Shown: positions 1 through 39,819, counted from the stretch's first letter. The stretch is DNA of 64,000 bases from Panopea generosa (GCA_029582155.1 CM055895.1:22237171-22301170), one strand, 5' to 3'. Made by a program: numbers and translations. The notes: generated by a model not told the origin, from the sequence alone.

Positions 1-131
1 AGAGACAAATGGCAATTAGACACAATGTCATATATCGATCATCACGGATGCTGTTACCGGGCGGGGATTTGAACTCACGACCCCTTGACTGATAGCCAGA
101 CGCGTAATCGAGTGAGCTCATCAGGCCCGGC
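1..131 (-). repeat. tRNA-derived SINE, family A, cut by window edge
   Basis: The reverse complement starts with GCCGGGCC and contains a pol III B-box-like GAGTTCAAATCCC, the same head as the complete copy at 58184. The body continues to position 1 and beyond. It lies in an intron of the cyclase gene. Confidence 0.85.
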
Positions 132-231
132 AGATTTGTATAAGCCTTTTATTACTAAACTCGAATATGGTAGATATAAAGATAAGATGTTCATTAAATT
201 AATTTCACGGTACCTTTGTTGTAGATAACAG

Positions 232-28105
<27,874 letters not shown>

Positions 28106-28800
28106 GCAGTGACTACTACTCAAACGAATGTTGCAGCGCGTGATAATCCAATTGCACTTGTATTTCGAACAAATTGTATGTTAACCTAAAGGGACACGCG
28201 ATACTGCTGAAATCGACTTTAGTCGTGTTCATGTATTATATTAATATATACACATATGGATGTATAATTTTATGAAGATATGTATCTCAAATATATATAT
28301 ATATATACTGATATATATATATATCTAAACGTTTATATTTTAACATAATAACCATTTTTTTCGACTAGTGGTGTTGCAACAGCAGTGAAAATATGAGTTA
28401 AAAAATTTAGAAATGTAAATTAATATTTCCTTTGATTCTTTTAATGACACAGATAAAAACTGATGGAATTGAAATATATTTCACAGTTTATGTCATAAAT
28501 GACCACACATGTAGTTTGTGGAAAGCCAATCAACCAAAACTGTCGTGTGTCCCTCTAAGTGGATTATTCTTGCCTGACTTTCATTGGATAGCATACGACA
28601 ATTTAATAGTAAAAGAAAGACGAAAACGTTTTACAAATATGTGTCCATAACCATGTGATGCATAAAGAAACACGAAACATGTTTTACAAATATGTGTCCA
28701 TAACCATGTGATGCATAAAGAAACACGAAACATTATTCACAAATATTTGTCTATAATCATGTGATGAATAAAGAAACACGAAACATGTTTTACAAATATG
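28106..28800 (+). other. Probable 3' untranslated region of the cyclase gene
   Basis: AT-rich sequence after the stop. The first canonical AATAAA after the stop is at 28767-28772, inside a 53-bp repeat. A second lies at 29846. The true cleavage site is not readable from sequence. Confidence 0.5.
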
Positions 28801-28820
28801 TGTCCATAACCATGTGATGC
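28628..28820. repeat. 53-bp tandem repeat, about 3.6 copies
   Basis: Units start at 28628, 28681, about 28734 and 28787 and contain ACAAATATGTGTCCATAACC and CATGTGATGCATAAAG. The third unit has GATGAATAAAG, which turns CATAAA into the poly(A) hexamer AATAAA. Confidence 0.95.
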
Positions 28821-30253
28821 GTACATGTATACTCACTTTATCTTACTTTTACTCACAGTAACTCATTGTAACTCGCGATTACTCACAATTCAGTTTTGAT
28901 GATTTACCACAGAGTTTGTAGTGCCTTTTCTATTAAGCTACTTGAAACTCCATCGTTGTATTGCATGACGTCACTGATTTTGTATAAGATCTTACTCAAA
29001 CTTGGTTTCATGTGTATAATAGTTGATTCACCTTGAAGCAAGAGCAATTTATGATATCCTAAAGCAATTAACTCATTTTATTAACGATTTTTTTTTCGCA
29101 CATTCCATATTGTCATTTCCCCTCATATATTCATTATATTTATTATGTGTGCTATTTGAAATATACTTTATTTTTAATATATTACAAGCTTATACTAGTA
29201 GCCATAACAATTAAACATGATATGTTTAAGATGTTTAAGCTGTTATCACATTACTACAGTTATATTGTACAAACACCTACTGTGTACCTAAGACTCTACA
29301 TAAAAGACTCCGTTCGCGAAGTCCAAAATGGCCCTCGGAAAATTGTGAATTTTAAAGGCTTTATTCTTGTTTGTTTGTTATTCTTGTAACAAACACACAT
29401 TTTTTGTCAATACTGTACATAATCAATGTTTAATATTCCCTGTTATTATGAATATCAGTAATATATGAAGTTTGTAAAATTTGGGTGAAAATTGAGGTCT
29501 TTTTTTTTCTTATTTAAGATATAAACATTGATAAATTATAATATATTAAAGTCATTCATGCCAATGGTGAAAACATGTGTTGGTTTTTTTATTGTAAATA
29601 CTTATGCGATGTCTATTATAAAACATAAACAAATATTCTAAAGATCAACAAAACTTAAGGAATGAGGGCCAATTTTAGTTTTTCGTGATACAAGCACTTT
29701 CCTTTCCTACAATTATGAACAACTTTCTAGTTTTTGTTTTGTTTTAAATGTTGTACCTATAACTAAACATATTTCTTTGTTAAACAATATTATGTTTTTT
29801 AAAAAATCATTTTCCCAGGTTGACATGGACAAATGAACATCTTTAAATAAACATTGTACACGATATTTCCATATCAAATCTTTAAGAAACATACTATGAT
29901 AAATAGAGTTACACTTTTGAACGAACAGCTATATAGATATATAAATACCATAATAAAGCTATGTGAAAAGTCATATTTAAGAAATTACTAACAGTTTCTA
30001 TTCTAATGGTGTCATTGAAGTTTTGAAAATAATAGTAAAATATCTTAAGAATGCAAATTGATGTTTACTTTGACTTTTTTATATAAAACTGAACAAATGA
30101 TATGATATTTAACTATAAAATTCCACTTTTGTCATAACAGACCACATAAACAAAAATAGAAACAGTGTTGAGTGAAAATTTGTCAAAATGAACACGTGCT
30201 TCTTTAATTGTTCTTACACCAACTCATGTAAAGCATTGTCACATTTAGACGAC
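28821..30253. other. Intergenic AT-rich stretch
   Basis: Contains short repeats of ACTCAC/TAACTC near 28835-28885 and an AATAAA at 29846. No coding frame with family resemblance and no structured RNA were recognised. Confidence 0.6.
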
Positions 30254-30846
30254 ATCTTTGTTATTTGATACTATGTATATTTTTTTGTGTTTGTGTGGTG
30301 TTTTTATATGTATCAAGTTGTCTGTTGGACACAAGCTTTAACATACCATGTCAGAACGTTGTGACGTCATTTTTGTTATTTGATACTATGTTTGTGTTTG
30401 TGAGCTGTCTCTTATATGTATTACGTTTTCTGTTCGTGACAAGCTTTAACATGTCATGTCAAAACGTTGTGACTTCATTTTTGTTATTTGATACTATGTT
30501 TGTGTTTGTGAGGTGTCTCTTATATGTACTACGTTTTCTGTTCGAGACAAGCTTTAACATGTCATGTCAGAACGTTGTGACGTCATTTTTGTTATTTGAT
30601 ACTATGTTTGTGTTTGTGTGGTGTCTCTTATATGTACTACGTTTTCTGTTCGTCTCAAGCTTTAACATGTCATGTCAGAACGTTGTGACGTCATCTTTGT
30701 TATTTGATACTATGTTTGTGTCTGTGAGGTGTCTCTTATATGTACTACGTTTTCTGTTCGAGACAAGCTTAAACATGTCATGTCAGAACGTTGTGACGTG
30801 ATCTTTGTTATTTGATACTATTTTTGTGTTTGTGTTGTGTCTATTA
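30254..30846. repeat. 108-bp tandem repeat, about 5.5 copies, with CRE-like palindromes
   Basis: GACGTC-type landmarks recur at exact 108-bp steps (30363, 30471, 30579, 30687, 30795). Full TGACGTCA occurs at 30362, 30578 and 30686; the other two units have one-base variants. Because 108 is a multiple of three, one plus frame stays open for 178 codons (30265-30801) with a hydrophobic 36-residue period. That openness is better explained by repetition than by coding. Confidence 0.93.
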
Positions 30847-32384
30847 TGGGTTCTACATCTCCTATTGGAAATTCGTTATTTCAATGGCCCTTTATAAAAA
30901 TAATATCGTTCATTTTTTATGTATGCGTACTTGTGAACGGCCATTTTAGATTCGAATGTTAGCAATTTCATAATGTTTATAGTTATTATCACATTAACTT
31001 TGCTTTTCTTCGGTACATATATTCAATATATCATTTGAAATGAACACGCAAATTAAACTTGTGGCGAAAACTATGTGAATCTATGGAAATCTTTTTTATA
31101 TGACCGATGCGTATATATCATTTTGATTCACATTACGTCTTAACCAGATGTTTCTAAATCCATTATTTATTACAAATGATTGTGCTAGAAATGGCAGAGC
31201 GAATGTTTGCTTGTGAACATTTGCTGGTGTATGAGTGACTTTTTGTGCTGGTATTTAATAATGTTATCAGCTTACATAGACTGTATATGGTATTATATAT
31301 TAACAATAAACGTAATATGTGATATGTTTATAACATAAGTATAATCATTATATGTTTTGCCATCACAAATATATAACTTATATACAGTCAAAACTTTATG
31401 GGGACAAAACAGAAAAATAATGTGCTTAAGAATGGTTTCGTTTTGCTCTTATACGACTTCTGTAATGCCACATCAAGCTGTTTTTGACAGTATATTTTCG
31501 CTGTGTCTAAAAATGGTTTCCGTTAACATATCCTTGTAATTTCGCGTGTGAACTCTAAAAGCTCACTTAAGGTTTCTCCATTCGTGTATTTAAATGAAAC
31601 AAATGATTATTCTCTATACCGGTAGTTTTGCAAGGCGGCAATTAAAATCAATAGTGATTAAACATATAACCGGGAAGCATAATTTTAGGGCAATGCAGTA
31701 TTTTATACTTTAGTCAAGAACTGTTTTTATTTCAAAATTAAATGTCAAACAATCAGTAACTTTCCCTAACGACAATCATTTCATTACTGAAATGGAATTT
31801 CAAACTGTTTAATGTATTTTTTATTTGTTACTAAAAGAATTTTGCAGTCAACTACAAATCTAAATTAATTAATATCGATTCTAACGAACTGAAGTAACAT
31901 TTAATAAGGAATTTTAGATACTTAATGGCATTTCCTTTCTCCAAAACCATATATTTAAACTAATACTGCAATATAAACACAGTTTGACTTGTTTTATTTA
32001 AACTCATTATGAACTTCAAAGCAGGTATGTATGACCTCGCTGTTTGAAGAATGGTTCAGGAGCATTAAGTATTACATCTGTCCGTACGTCCATCTGTCCG
32101 TTCATTCATTCGTCAAATTGGTAAAAGAAGAAATAAGTCTAATTATAAATCTATTGTCACAAATGAACCTAATCTGCAAAACAGTATGCTTTTCAAGTAT
32201 TTTTATCCCCTTTCTAATATAAAAAAGGACATAAATGGTATGAATACATAATGAGATATTTCGATTCCATACTTTTATCATGTAGATACTGTTCAAAAAT
32301 AGTGTTTAGTGAATACTACCATGTATCACGGTTACAATGTGTACTTTTAACATAGAACTGGGAAGCGTGATGTGCTTGTAAAGG
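30847..32384. other. Intergenic stretch without recognised features
   Basis: AT-rich sequence. Short stop-free frames show no family resemblance. CAGTCAAAACTTTAT at about 31388 resembles a pogo-like end but has no partner. Confidence 0.6.
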
Positions 32385-32590
32385 TCGGCACGAGTGTTTT
32401 TGTGTTTGCACTGTACATGGGTTTATGTTAAGGAATGGGGTGGTGTTATTGTGTTTGCACTGACATGTGTTAATGTTAGGAAATAAAAGTGTGCGCTGTA
32501 TATTAGTTTATGTTAAGCAAAATGGTGGTGTTTGTGTGTTTTCACTATACATCAGCTTATGCTAAGAAAAAGGGTGGTGTTTGCTCAACT
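32385..32590. repeat. Degenerate tandem repeat, about 58-bp unit, 3-4 copies
   Basis: Units contain GTGTTTGCACTGTACAT, TTTATGTTAAG and GGGTGGTGTT in the same order with substitutions and small indels. Confidence 0.75.
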
Positions 32591-32737
32591 TAAAATTAAG
32601 AAAATATGAAAAATCTGTATCGTCAATAATAAACAAAACTTGGTATACACTTTTAACTTTCATCGAATTTCACAATATACTAAGTTTCAAAAGTTTTGCA
32701 TCTCTTTTTGAAATGACAATTTTCGAAAATGGTTAAG

Positions 32738-32930
32738 TTTAAAACTTATTTATTTTACTTCATTTGTGAAACAATCAATTACAACTTAGGCAAATCACAC
32801 TCGAAGTCTTCCTGGTTAGAACTTGTACTAAGCATATGCGGAAAAGTGTCTTGCTTAAGGAAATCACACACAGCCGTGGCGGAGGATCGAACCCACGACC
32901 CTTCGATCATGGGTTCGGGTTTGAAAACGG
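32738..32930 (-). repeat. SINE family B inserted in the Tc1-like left end
   Basis: Matches 10345-10525. On the plus strand: TTTGTGAAACAATCAATTAC, GTGTCTTGCTTAAGGA, GGAGGATCGAACCCACGACC. The Tc1-like inverted-repeat sequence stops before it and resumes after it. Confidence 0.8.
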
Positions 32931-33113
32931 TTAAAGGTTGATGAAAGATAAAATATGTATGGTTAGAGCAACATACAATTCACCTCCAGCAGGACAACGC
33001 AAGGCCCCAAACTGCGCGCGTAATACAGTAGTTCTTGACACCAATGGTATCAATGCCCTCCCTTGGCTAGCTATAAAAGTTAAAATTATGTTTGCTTAGA
33101 GCAACATTTAATT

Positions 33114-33411
33114 CACCTCCAGCAGGACAACGCAAGGCCCCACACTGCGCGCGTAACACAGCACTTATTGCACACCAAAAGTATCAATGCCCTCCCATGA
33201 CCAGCGATGTCACCAGATCTGGCTCCCACTTAGCATTAAATAGGACATAATCGGTCAGAGGTTTCGACGTCTACCGGTTAAACACCAGACTATAGCGCAA
33301 TTGTGAGCGACACTTTTCCGAGAATGGGATCTCATACCACATCGGGATAACAGAACAGTGGTACGATCACGGTGCCTTAGCTGTATAGCCGCCAACGGGG
33401 GTCATACCTGA
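33114..33411 (+). pseudogene. Tc1-like transposase, C-terminal fragment
   Basis: The frame reads HLQQDNARPHTARVTQHLL, then SINALP-stop-PAMSPDLAPT-stop-H, then EWDLIPHRDN and ANGGHT-stop. These are the second Asp motif (QQDNARPH), the SPDLxPxEH motif and the terminal GGHT of Tc1-like transposases. The last catalytic Glu codon is now TAG, a Trp codon is TGA and another TGA lies further on. The N-terminal half is missing. Confidence 0.93.
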
Positions 33412-33639
33412 CATTGATAAAATCTGTACTTTTGATCTGTAAGTGCGTGACGGTTTATGTCTTTACACGGATTTGATATGCCGTAAAAATGTATGTGTAT
33501 TATAAAAATCGATTGATTAAATGTTGCTCTAAGCATACATAATTTTGTCTTTCATTAATATGAAATCGTTTTCGAAAAAATTGCCATTTTAAAAAGAGGT
33601 GTAAAACTTTTGAAACTCAGTCTAGTATACATGTAAGTA

Positions 33640-34655
33640 TTCCATATCACAAACATTTGTTATACGTCATAAAAGTGTGTTAAACGTCACTAATGTATAT
33701 CATACGTCATGAGTGTTGATGTGTTAAATATTATTTTTATACAATAAATGATTTTAAATAAATGAGTGTCTGTTATTTATTTTTGCTTTTCAATATTGTC
33801 GGTTTTAAATTGCGATATTTTATGCATATTTTGATATTGTATTTATTCATCATTGTGTAAAATGTGAATAGATCTGAATTAACTATTATGTCCAAGTATA
33901 ATTTTCAGTATACTTGCAATAGTGAATTGATGTTTGTTTTTGGTCTCTCAGTCATGTCATTATCATTATTCAAAAAAGTACACAGAACCATTATAAAAAC
34001 TATGAAACAAAAAACGGAGCAACTCACAGCAATGCGTGCATTATTGACTGTATACTGGATACTTTATCATTACCACTAACAAATATTGATGGGAGACTAC
34101 AAGGACTACAAGGACAAGTAAAGTAGACATAATTACCGTCGTAATTGCGTACTCTTTTTCACTATAAACAATACAGTACACAGACGTTGATGTAAATGAT
34201 ATATATGATGTAACGAAGTGTTATAAGCAAAGCAGCAACTCAAAGCAATGCATATCTAAGATATAGCCCTGTATAGTGACTATTTCTTATAACCACTGAT
34301 AAGTAATGACCTTTAGGAAGAAACAGCTGATAGGATACACAGAACAATATTATTACACTAGATATTCTATTGAGAAATGATTTTGTAGCACCATGCTCAC
34401 TTCTTGTTTATTATCATCAGTATCATCTGTACCATAAGTATTAGAATACCAAAGCTGCTGTGAATGATTAGTAGTATTATGAAACACTGTATAGGGAGCA
34501 ACAAAATACAAATACAGAGGTATTTTAATGGATTTTTTTTTTGCGTTAACTAATTAAAGCAAGTTGTTCTAATCATGTGACAAATGGCATATAATACAAA
34601 CAAATGAAATTCGACAGTTACTGTCATCAAAATCATGAAAAACTTCCATAGAACA
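33640..34655. other. Intergenic stretch without recognised features
   Basis: AT-rich sequence with only short stop-free frames and no recognised repeat, RNA or domain. Confidence 0.6.

Positions 34656-34657
<2 letters not shown>

Positions 34658-34714
<57 letters not shown>
34658..34714. repeat. (TG)n microsatellite
   Basis: About 28 TG units. Frames running through it are repeat artefacts. Confidence 0.97.
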
Positions 34715-34715
<1 letters not shown>

Positions 34716-34769
34716 TTGTTCGCTGAAATTTGGCTTGTTGTTTAATAATTTCACTAATGACATTTTTGC

Positions 34770-35970
34770 TTATGACTGGCCCCCGGGCGGTGACCCCCAT
34801 TATCACGTCATCTTAGATGTGACGACGGGGATTGAGCGAGGTCGTGTGCCAAATTTAAACTTCCCAGTAGCGGCTTGGATATTGGCTGTTCTAGTGTGGT
34901 GACTGAAGTTGTAATGTAACTCCTTATTTATGTTAAATAATATCATTTTGATTATTTCACATATCTATCATGTGGATCTATCATGTAGGTGCTGTTGTTT
35001 TGGGGCGTTTCAATGTTGCGTCTCGTGTTGGACATTTAGTTTATTATTTTGTGCATATTGATGATAAACCATATAAACAGTTAGAGTCAATGTCCACGAC
35101 CATACCGAATGTTAAGCTGCAAAGTACGAGCTACTCTCAACAAATATTGGTTAAGTATTCTGTTTTCATATAGGTACATGAAAATTAAAATACAGTTAAC
35201 TGCTGTTGCAATCGCTCTAATTTATACGCCATGACCGAAATATATTTTTTTTTGGTCCGACAGTTAATTGTATTATGTTAATTACTCGTATCTCAAAGTG
35301 TTTATCACAGACTGTTAGTTAATATGATAGTGAGGAGCGACAATAAATTAAACCAAAACTTTTTTATAATTTTAAATCTAGATATTGATGCAAATAGCTT
35401 ATTTCCAAAAGTTTTTGTTCCAACAAAGTTTAGGTTAGAAATGATTTAGGCCAAGCCACTGAATGCATATAAATGTATATTATATACGTGTTTTTGAATG
35501 TGCGCGTGTACGTGCCACTTGCATAAAGGAATATTATGGTATGATTACATAATTATCCACCGTCCGGTTTAATGATGTGGCAACGACGGAAGAGCGAGGT
35601 TTGGTGTGCCTGTTTTATTTAATTCCCAGATGATGGTTATACCAATGACAGTTCAAGGGCATTGGATCCTGACATCATTGAATCCGTCAGATTTGTTGCC
35701 ATCTTATTATGGTATTGCTGTGGTTACGTCTTGTGGATGCAACTTCCACTGCAATGTTTTATTCATTGTATTTGCTATGTGTCAGTTCCTCTGCGACCAT
35801 AGTCATGTTTCAAAATAACTTATGGCTCAATGCTGGAGTAGTGGATTTAAGGTCAGCTGATTCAAAAGCCGCATGTGCTAACGTTTGCCAATTACCTGCG
35901 AAAGAACCGTGGTTAGTTGTTAGAAAAAATACAATAGTATCCAGTCTAAAAGTTAATATTACTTGAGAAT
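34770..35970. repeat. Degenerate repetitive remnants
   Basis: The segments 34818-34880 and 35577-35640 resemble each other (GACGACGG..GAGCGAGGT..GTGTGCC then TTCCCAG), which suggests two copies of an old dispersed element. Frames of 67-85 codons cross the area, but none shows a known domain. Confidence 0.45.
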
Positions 35971-35999
35971 ATGATTAAGTTTACACAGGAAAAAATGCC

Positions 36000-36350
36000 A
36001 CGCATGTTAGATGTACGTTTAACGTAAATTTAACAAACGTGCCAAAACGTACGATCCTCGTGTAAACAGTATTAAGCTCGTTTACATATGTTTCTGCCGT
36101 GAGTTTAGCGTATGTTTGACATATGTTTAACGTATGGTTAAAACGTAAGTTATACATAGAAATAGTACCACGCATATTAAACATATGTATAAAGTTTTCA
36201 TGGAAATAGAACCACGCGCGTTAAACATATGTTTAACGATGTTTTTCATGGAAATAGTACCACGCGTTCTAATCATTTGTTTAACGTATGTTTAACATAC
36301 GTTCGAATACGTACATTTTTAATGGAAATAGTACCGTGTATGTTTAACAT
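36000..36350. repeat. Degenerate repeat rich in AACATATGTT palindromes
   Basis: Imperfect units of about 55-65 bp contain TTCATGGAAATAGTACCACG followed by TTAAACATATGTTTAACG. Several short palindromes (AACATATGTT, AACGTATGTT, AACATACGTT) recur. Confidence 0.75.
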
Positions 36351-37816
36351 ATATTACGTAGCATTTTTACATGTGTAGACATCTGTATTATCAATGAAGT
36401 ACTCTATAGAAATAACCAACACAATAACCAGTGATTTTAATTATTAAAGAATACATCTGAGTTTTTTGATACAGTAATCATTGTAATGTTGGATATGTGA
36501 GAAAGACGTCATTATTGAATGTGCTTAGCTGGAACTGCCGAACAATGTTTTCTAATTGAAGTTTTAATGGACTGTCTGGATACTCTTGTGTTGTTCAGAG
36601 TCTATGGAGAGGCAATAGAGAATTGTATTGATCGTATGATCATTGTAGCTACGATCGTACTTCAGGCAAACGGTACAAACTACAAAACCAGGCTGATACA
36701 TTTTCATAATGGTTAGAAACAAATTTGCCATAGGACGATCTAGTATTTACTGAATACGCTGAAGGACTGAGACAGAGACAAGAAAGAGTTTTGTTGTTGT
36801 CTGTGCTGTGGCATTGTCGGGATCGTAACAACAATCATCAATCTCGCATAGTACGTCATTGCTATCGCTTAACCACCACAACAGATAGGTGAGTTCGTTT
36901 AGGGTTACGATGGGGGAATAGCGCCGATGTTAGGGTTGAAGTTACCCTGTTTAATTTATATCACTGATCTGTCCAATGCAGTGAATCTGATTGTTTTAAT
37001 GGTATTTGTAATGTCTATTTTTAATTTTTAAATATTTCTTTTTATATTATTTTTTCGTGGCTTCAACTTAATATAAACAACATTATATGTTAATTTTTTA
37101 TTTAAGAATCAATATAGCTTTTTTTTAAATATATATATAAAATGAGTTGGGGCAGACGGAAGAAGTGGTAAGGAAGGAACCAATGGCAGATATACATATT
37201 TGGTATACGAGCTATTTAGTCTTTAGTAAATTAAAGTTTTCCCCATTTCCTTTCATGTTTTCCTATTTTATCTTTTTAAATTGGTATATGTTTTAAACGA
37301 TTTATAAAAAGATGGGAAAGAAAGATTTGTTTTTGCATACTTACTTTTTAAATATAATACATGTGTCATTGATCAAAATACAATTAATCACATCTGCATT
37401 ATAACTTGGCTTAGTTATTCCAAATGATAAGGTGGCCAAGTTTTTGTTTATTTTCTTAAGAAAATATGATATAAATCTGTCTATACATCTCACTCGTAAA
37501 TTGACATTCCCAACCTTGATTAAAATCAGTTCACATTTGTGATTTCAATTTCCTTTTTATAAATATAGATATTTATCACTTTTAATGATTTACGCGAAAA
37601 TACAATGATAACAAATGGTTTATTGAACAGTAAAAATAACAAGCATTTAATAAAAAATACATCAAGTGATATTTTGATGACATAACTTATATCAAATTGA
37701 TGAAAATTCCATACTTGATGCATAAATATACAAGAAAAGTATTTTTAATAAAAAAATATTAATTGTTTAGTAACCTGAATATATAGTATTAATATAATCA
37801 TAGTAAAATACAATAA
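36351..37816. other. Intergenic stretch without recognised features
   Basis: AT-rich. A weakly protein-like plus frame at 36519-36716 has no recognisable family. Nothing else is supportable. Confidence 0.55.
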
Positions 37817-37990
37817 CAGTCAAACATGTATAAGTGGTTACCTCTATTAAGCAAACACTTGTCTTAAGCTGCCACATTAGCTATTTCCCATTTCTATGCT
37901 TCTTTGAGATTATTAACCTGTATTGAGCAACAACCTGTCCATTTTTGCTCCTTCCTTTGAACGGCTGCTTAATTAAGACAGGTTTGACTG
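37817..37990. mobile_element. pogo-like MITE, copy 2
   Basis: Ends CAGTCAAACATGT and ACAGGTTTGACTG form a 13-bp inverted repeat with one mismatch; a TA follows the right end. The interior is the reverse complement of 20837-21016 with many substitutions. Confidence 0.78.
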
Positions 37991-38159
37991 TATATTTCAT
38001 GCTACTGGCTCAATTAAATTTATTTCATTCATACACACACATATATATATAAAGATATAAAATAGTTAAAGATTTCATCATTCAATAGTCTCATCTATAG
38101 CATGCACACGTCACTATAATAGTACTTACTTAGAAATGTTGAGTTTTGGTTTAATTTTT

Positions 38160-38625
38160 TTTTAATTCGATTGTGAAGCAAGTTATTACATCTCAGACAG
38201 ACCACGCTCGAAGTCATCCCGGGTAGACTCATTACTAAGCATATGCGGACCGAGATGTTTGATCAATGACAATAAGACTGTAGCGTGGTTTAGTGGTAGA
38301 GCGTCCGCCTCGCATGTAGAAGGTCGTGGGTTCGATCCTCGGCGGTGTCATACCTAAAACTTTAAAAATGGTACTAGAAGCTTCCTCGCTTGACACTCAG
38401 CATTTAGAGGAGAGTTCTAGGTCTGGATCGCCCGGTGTCAGTATAATGTTACTGGGTGGGGTATCATACTATGTGTCTGCGGCATGATACTCCAGTGAGA
38501 CAGCGCTTAGAATATTGTCTCAAGGAGACACAGTCGCAATATGACTGGAATTGTTAAAAGCGACGCTAAACACCATACAACAACACTCAAGGACATTAAG
38601 GACGCAAGCTTTAGCGCTTGAACAT
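38160..38625. repeat. SINE family B copy split by a SINE family D insertion
   Basis: Family B sequence runs 38160-38262 (GATTGTGAAGCAAGTTATTA, AAGCATATGCGGA) and seems to resume at 38586 (CTCAAGGACATTAAGGACG), matching the order in 10436-10460. The intervening element is listed separately. Confidence 0.6.
38279..38586 (+). repeat. tRNA-derived SINE, family D, full length
   Basis: The head has an A-box-like TGGTTTAGTGGTAGAGCG and B-box GGTTCGATCC, resembling tRNA-Gly/Ala type heads. The body of about 230 bp ends GCGACGCTAAACACCATACA then ACAAC. The pol III promoter boxes look intact. The final acceptor-stem fold is too poor for a working tRNA gene. Confidence 0.82.
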
Positions 38626-39043
38626 TAGTCTATATTGTAGTTTTATTTACGATGACAAACTGCTTCTAAGTATGCCAACATTAGTTGTTGTTCGAGTGAG
38701 AACAATTGCATCAGATGATACTATTACAAGTTCTGTCATAGACAAAAAAGCAAGGATGACATACATAAAGTTGTGATTTAAATGACAATATCTTCTTTCT
38801 TCTTTGGCTCTCTGGTCTTAACAACAAACGGCAGCATGACAATAAGCCCATCTTTACATATAATAAATGGTTAAAGCTTAGCAATTATTCATACCTTAAA
38901 AGGCTGCTTTATAAACCAAAGATCTCTGATGGAATTCGTTTTATCTGGCCATCTATACGAGTCTGACTCGTATTGTTATTTGATACAATATAACTATAAA
39001 GATTTAGGTGAGTTTTCAATTATGTAATTCTTTTTTTTGACAG

Positions 39044-39168
39044 ACCATTTCGAGAAAATAGAACCAGGACGCCAGCTGACGACTTTACGCCATACATCGC
39101 GGTTACGTGTCTGTATAACCGATGATGTTATGCACAAATTATACAATTTCTGTCAGAACGAGACATGA
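39044..39168 (+). CDS. Possible terminal exon of an unidentified gene
   Basis: A strong acceptor (TTCTTTTTTTTGACAG, ending 39043) is followed by a GC-richer stretch whose frame, after two bases of a split codon, reads HFEKIEPGRQLTTLRHTSRL then RVCITDDVMHKLYNFCQNET and TGA at 39166-39168. The composition is protein-like, but no upstream partner exon was found and I recognise no family. It could be an isolated exon, a pseudogene piece or chance. Confidence 0.25.
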
Positions 39169-39589
39169 ATAGGGTTTGCTATTAATGTATTGTAATGTTT
39201 AATAACTCTTTTACATTAAGGAATATATAGTTTAGATTAAGTCAATCCGTAATGTAACAATGTCCAAGGCGAACTAAATCAGTCCATTGATACTGCTGTC
39301 ACATGTAAATGGTCAACCCAAATTTCTATAGTCGATGTCATTGACGCACATACACCAATAATAATAATACGTTAAAAAAACAGTTTATTTGCTAATTTAT
39401 GTATAGTTCTATAAACTATTTTGATAAGTATAGTTTTAAAATGTTTACTACATTGTGAGATTTTTCCAACAAATATTTTAAAAGTAATATGATTATAGCC
39501 GTAACTGTTTCGTTTCCCATCTCTCAAAGAAAAGTTAGTTAGTTTATATTGGCTCGATTGCTTTGAATGAAAGCTTAGAGCTGATATGA

Positions 39590-39725
39590 ACCGGTTCTGA
39601 GTCCGCTTCCTGGGTAGAACCAGTACTGAGTGTTGTTTTATGAGAGGCATTGGGTCGAGCTGGGGATCGAACCCGCATCCTCTGGCGTGAGCGGCCAACA
39701 CTCTAGCCATTACACTACCGCCTCC
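39590..39725 (-). repeat. tRNA-derived SINE, family C
   Basis: The reverse complement has a tRNA-like head with GGCGGTAGTGTAATGGCTAG and B-box GGGTTCGATCCCC, then the body with CCCAATGCCTCTC. The body aligns with 45050-45358. A minus-strand frame through it is non-coding. Confidence 0.8.
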
Positions 39726-39819
39726 GCTTTAAGTTAGTTCATATTTGCTTTTATAATTTGTTTTTAAATGAAACAGTAAAATTTACATTTATATGCCCAA
39801 ATGCTGCTGTACTGCTATA

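Larger units (their letters stand above)
32677..33628 (+). mobile_element. Tc1-like DNA transposon, decayed
   Basis: Inverted ends contain AAGTTTCAAAAGTTTTGCAT on the left (from about 32681) and its diverged complement at about 33595-33620 on the right, with TA-rich flanks. The inner TIR part (GTATGGTTAGAGCAACAT at about 32955, inverse at 33515-33540) lies beyond a SINE insertion. Inside is the C-terminal part of a Tc1-type transposase, with one segment tandemly duplicated (32968-33066 and 33102-33204). It cannot encode an active enzyme. Confidence 0.88.

Noticed and set aside
36519..36716. LINE endonuclease start (LSWNC-like in one frame)
   Set aside because: Only five residues resemble the motif and the following sequence does not continue the fold.
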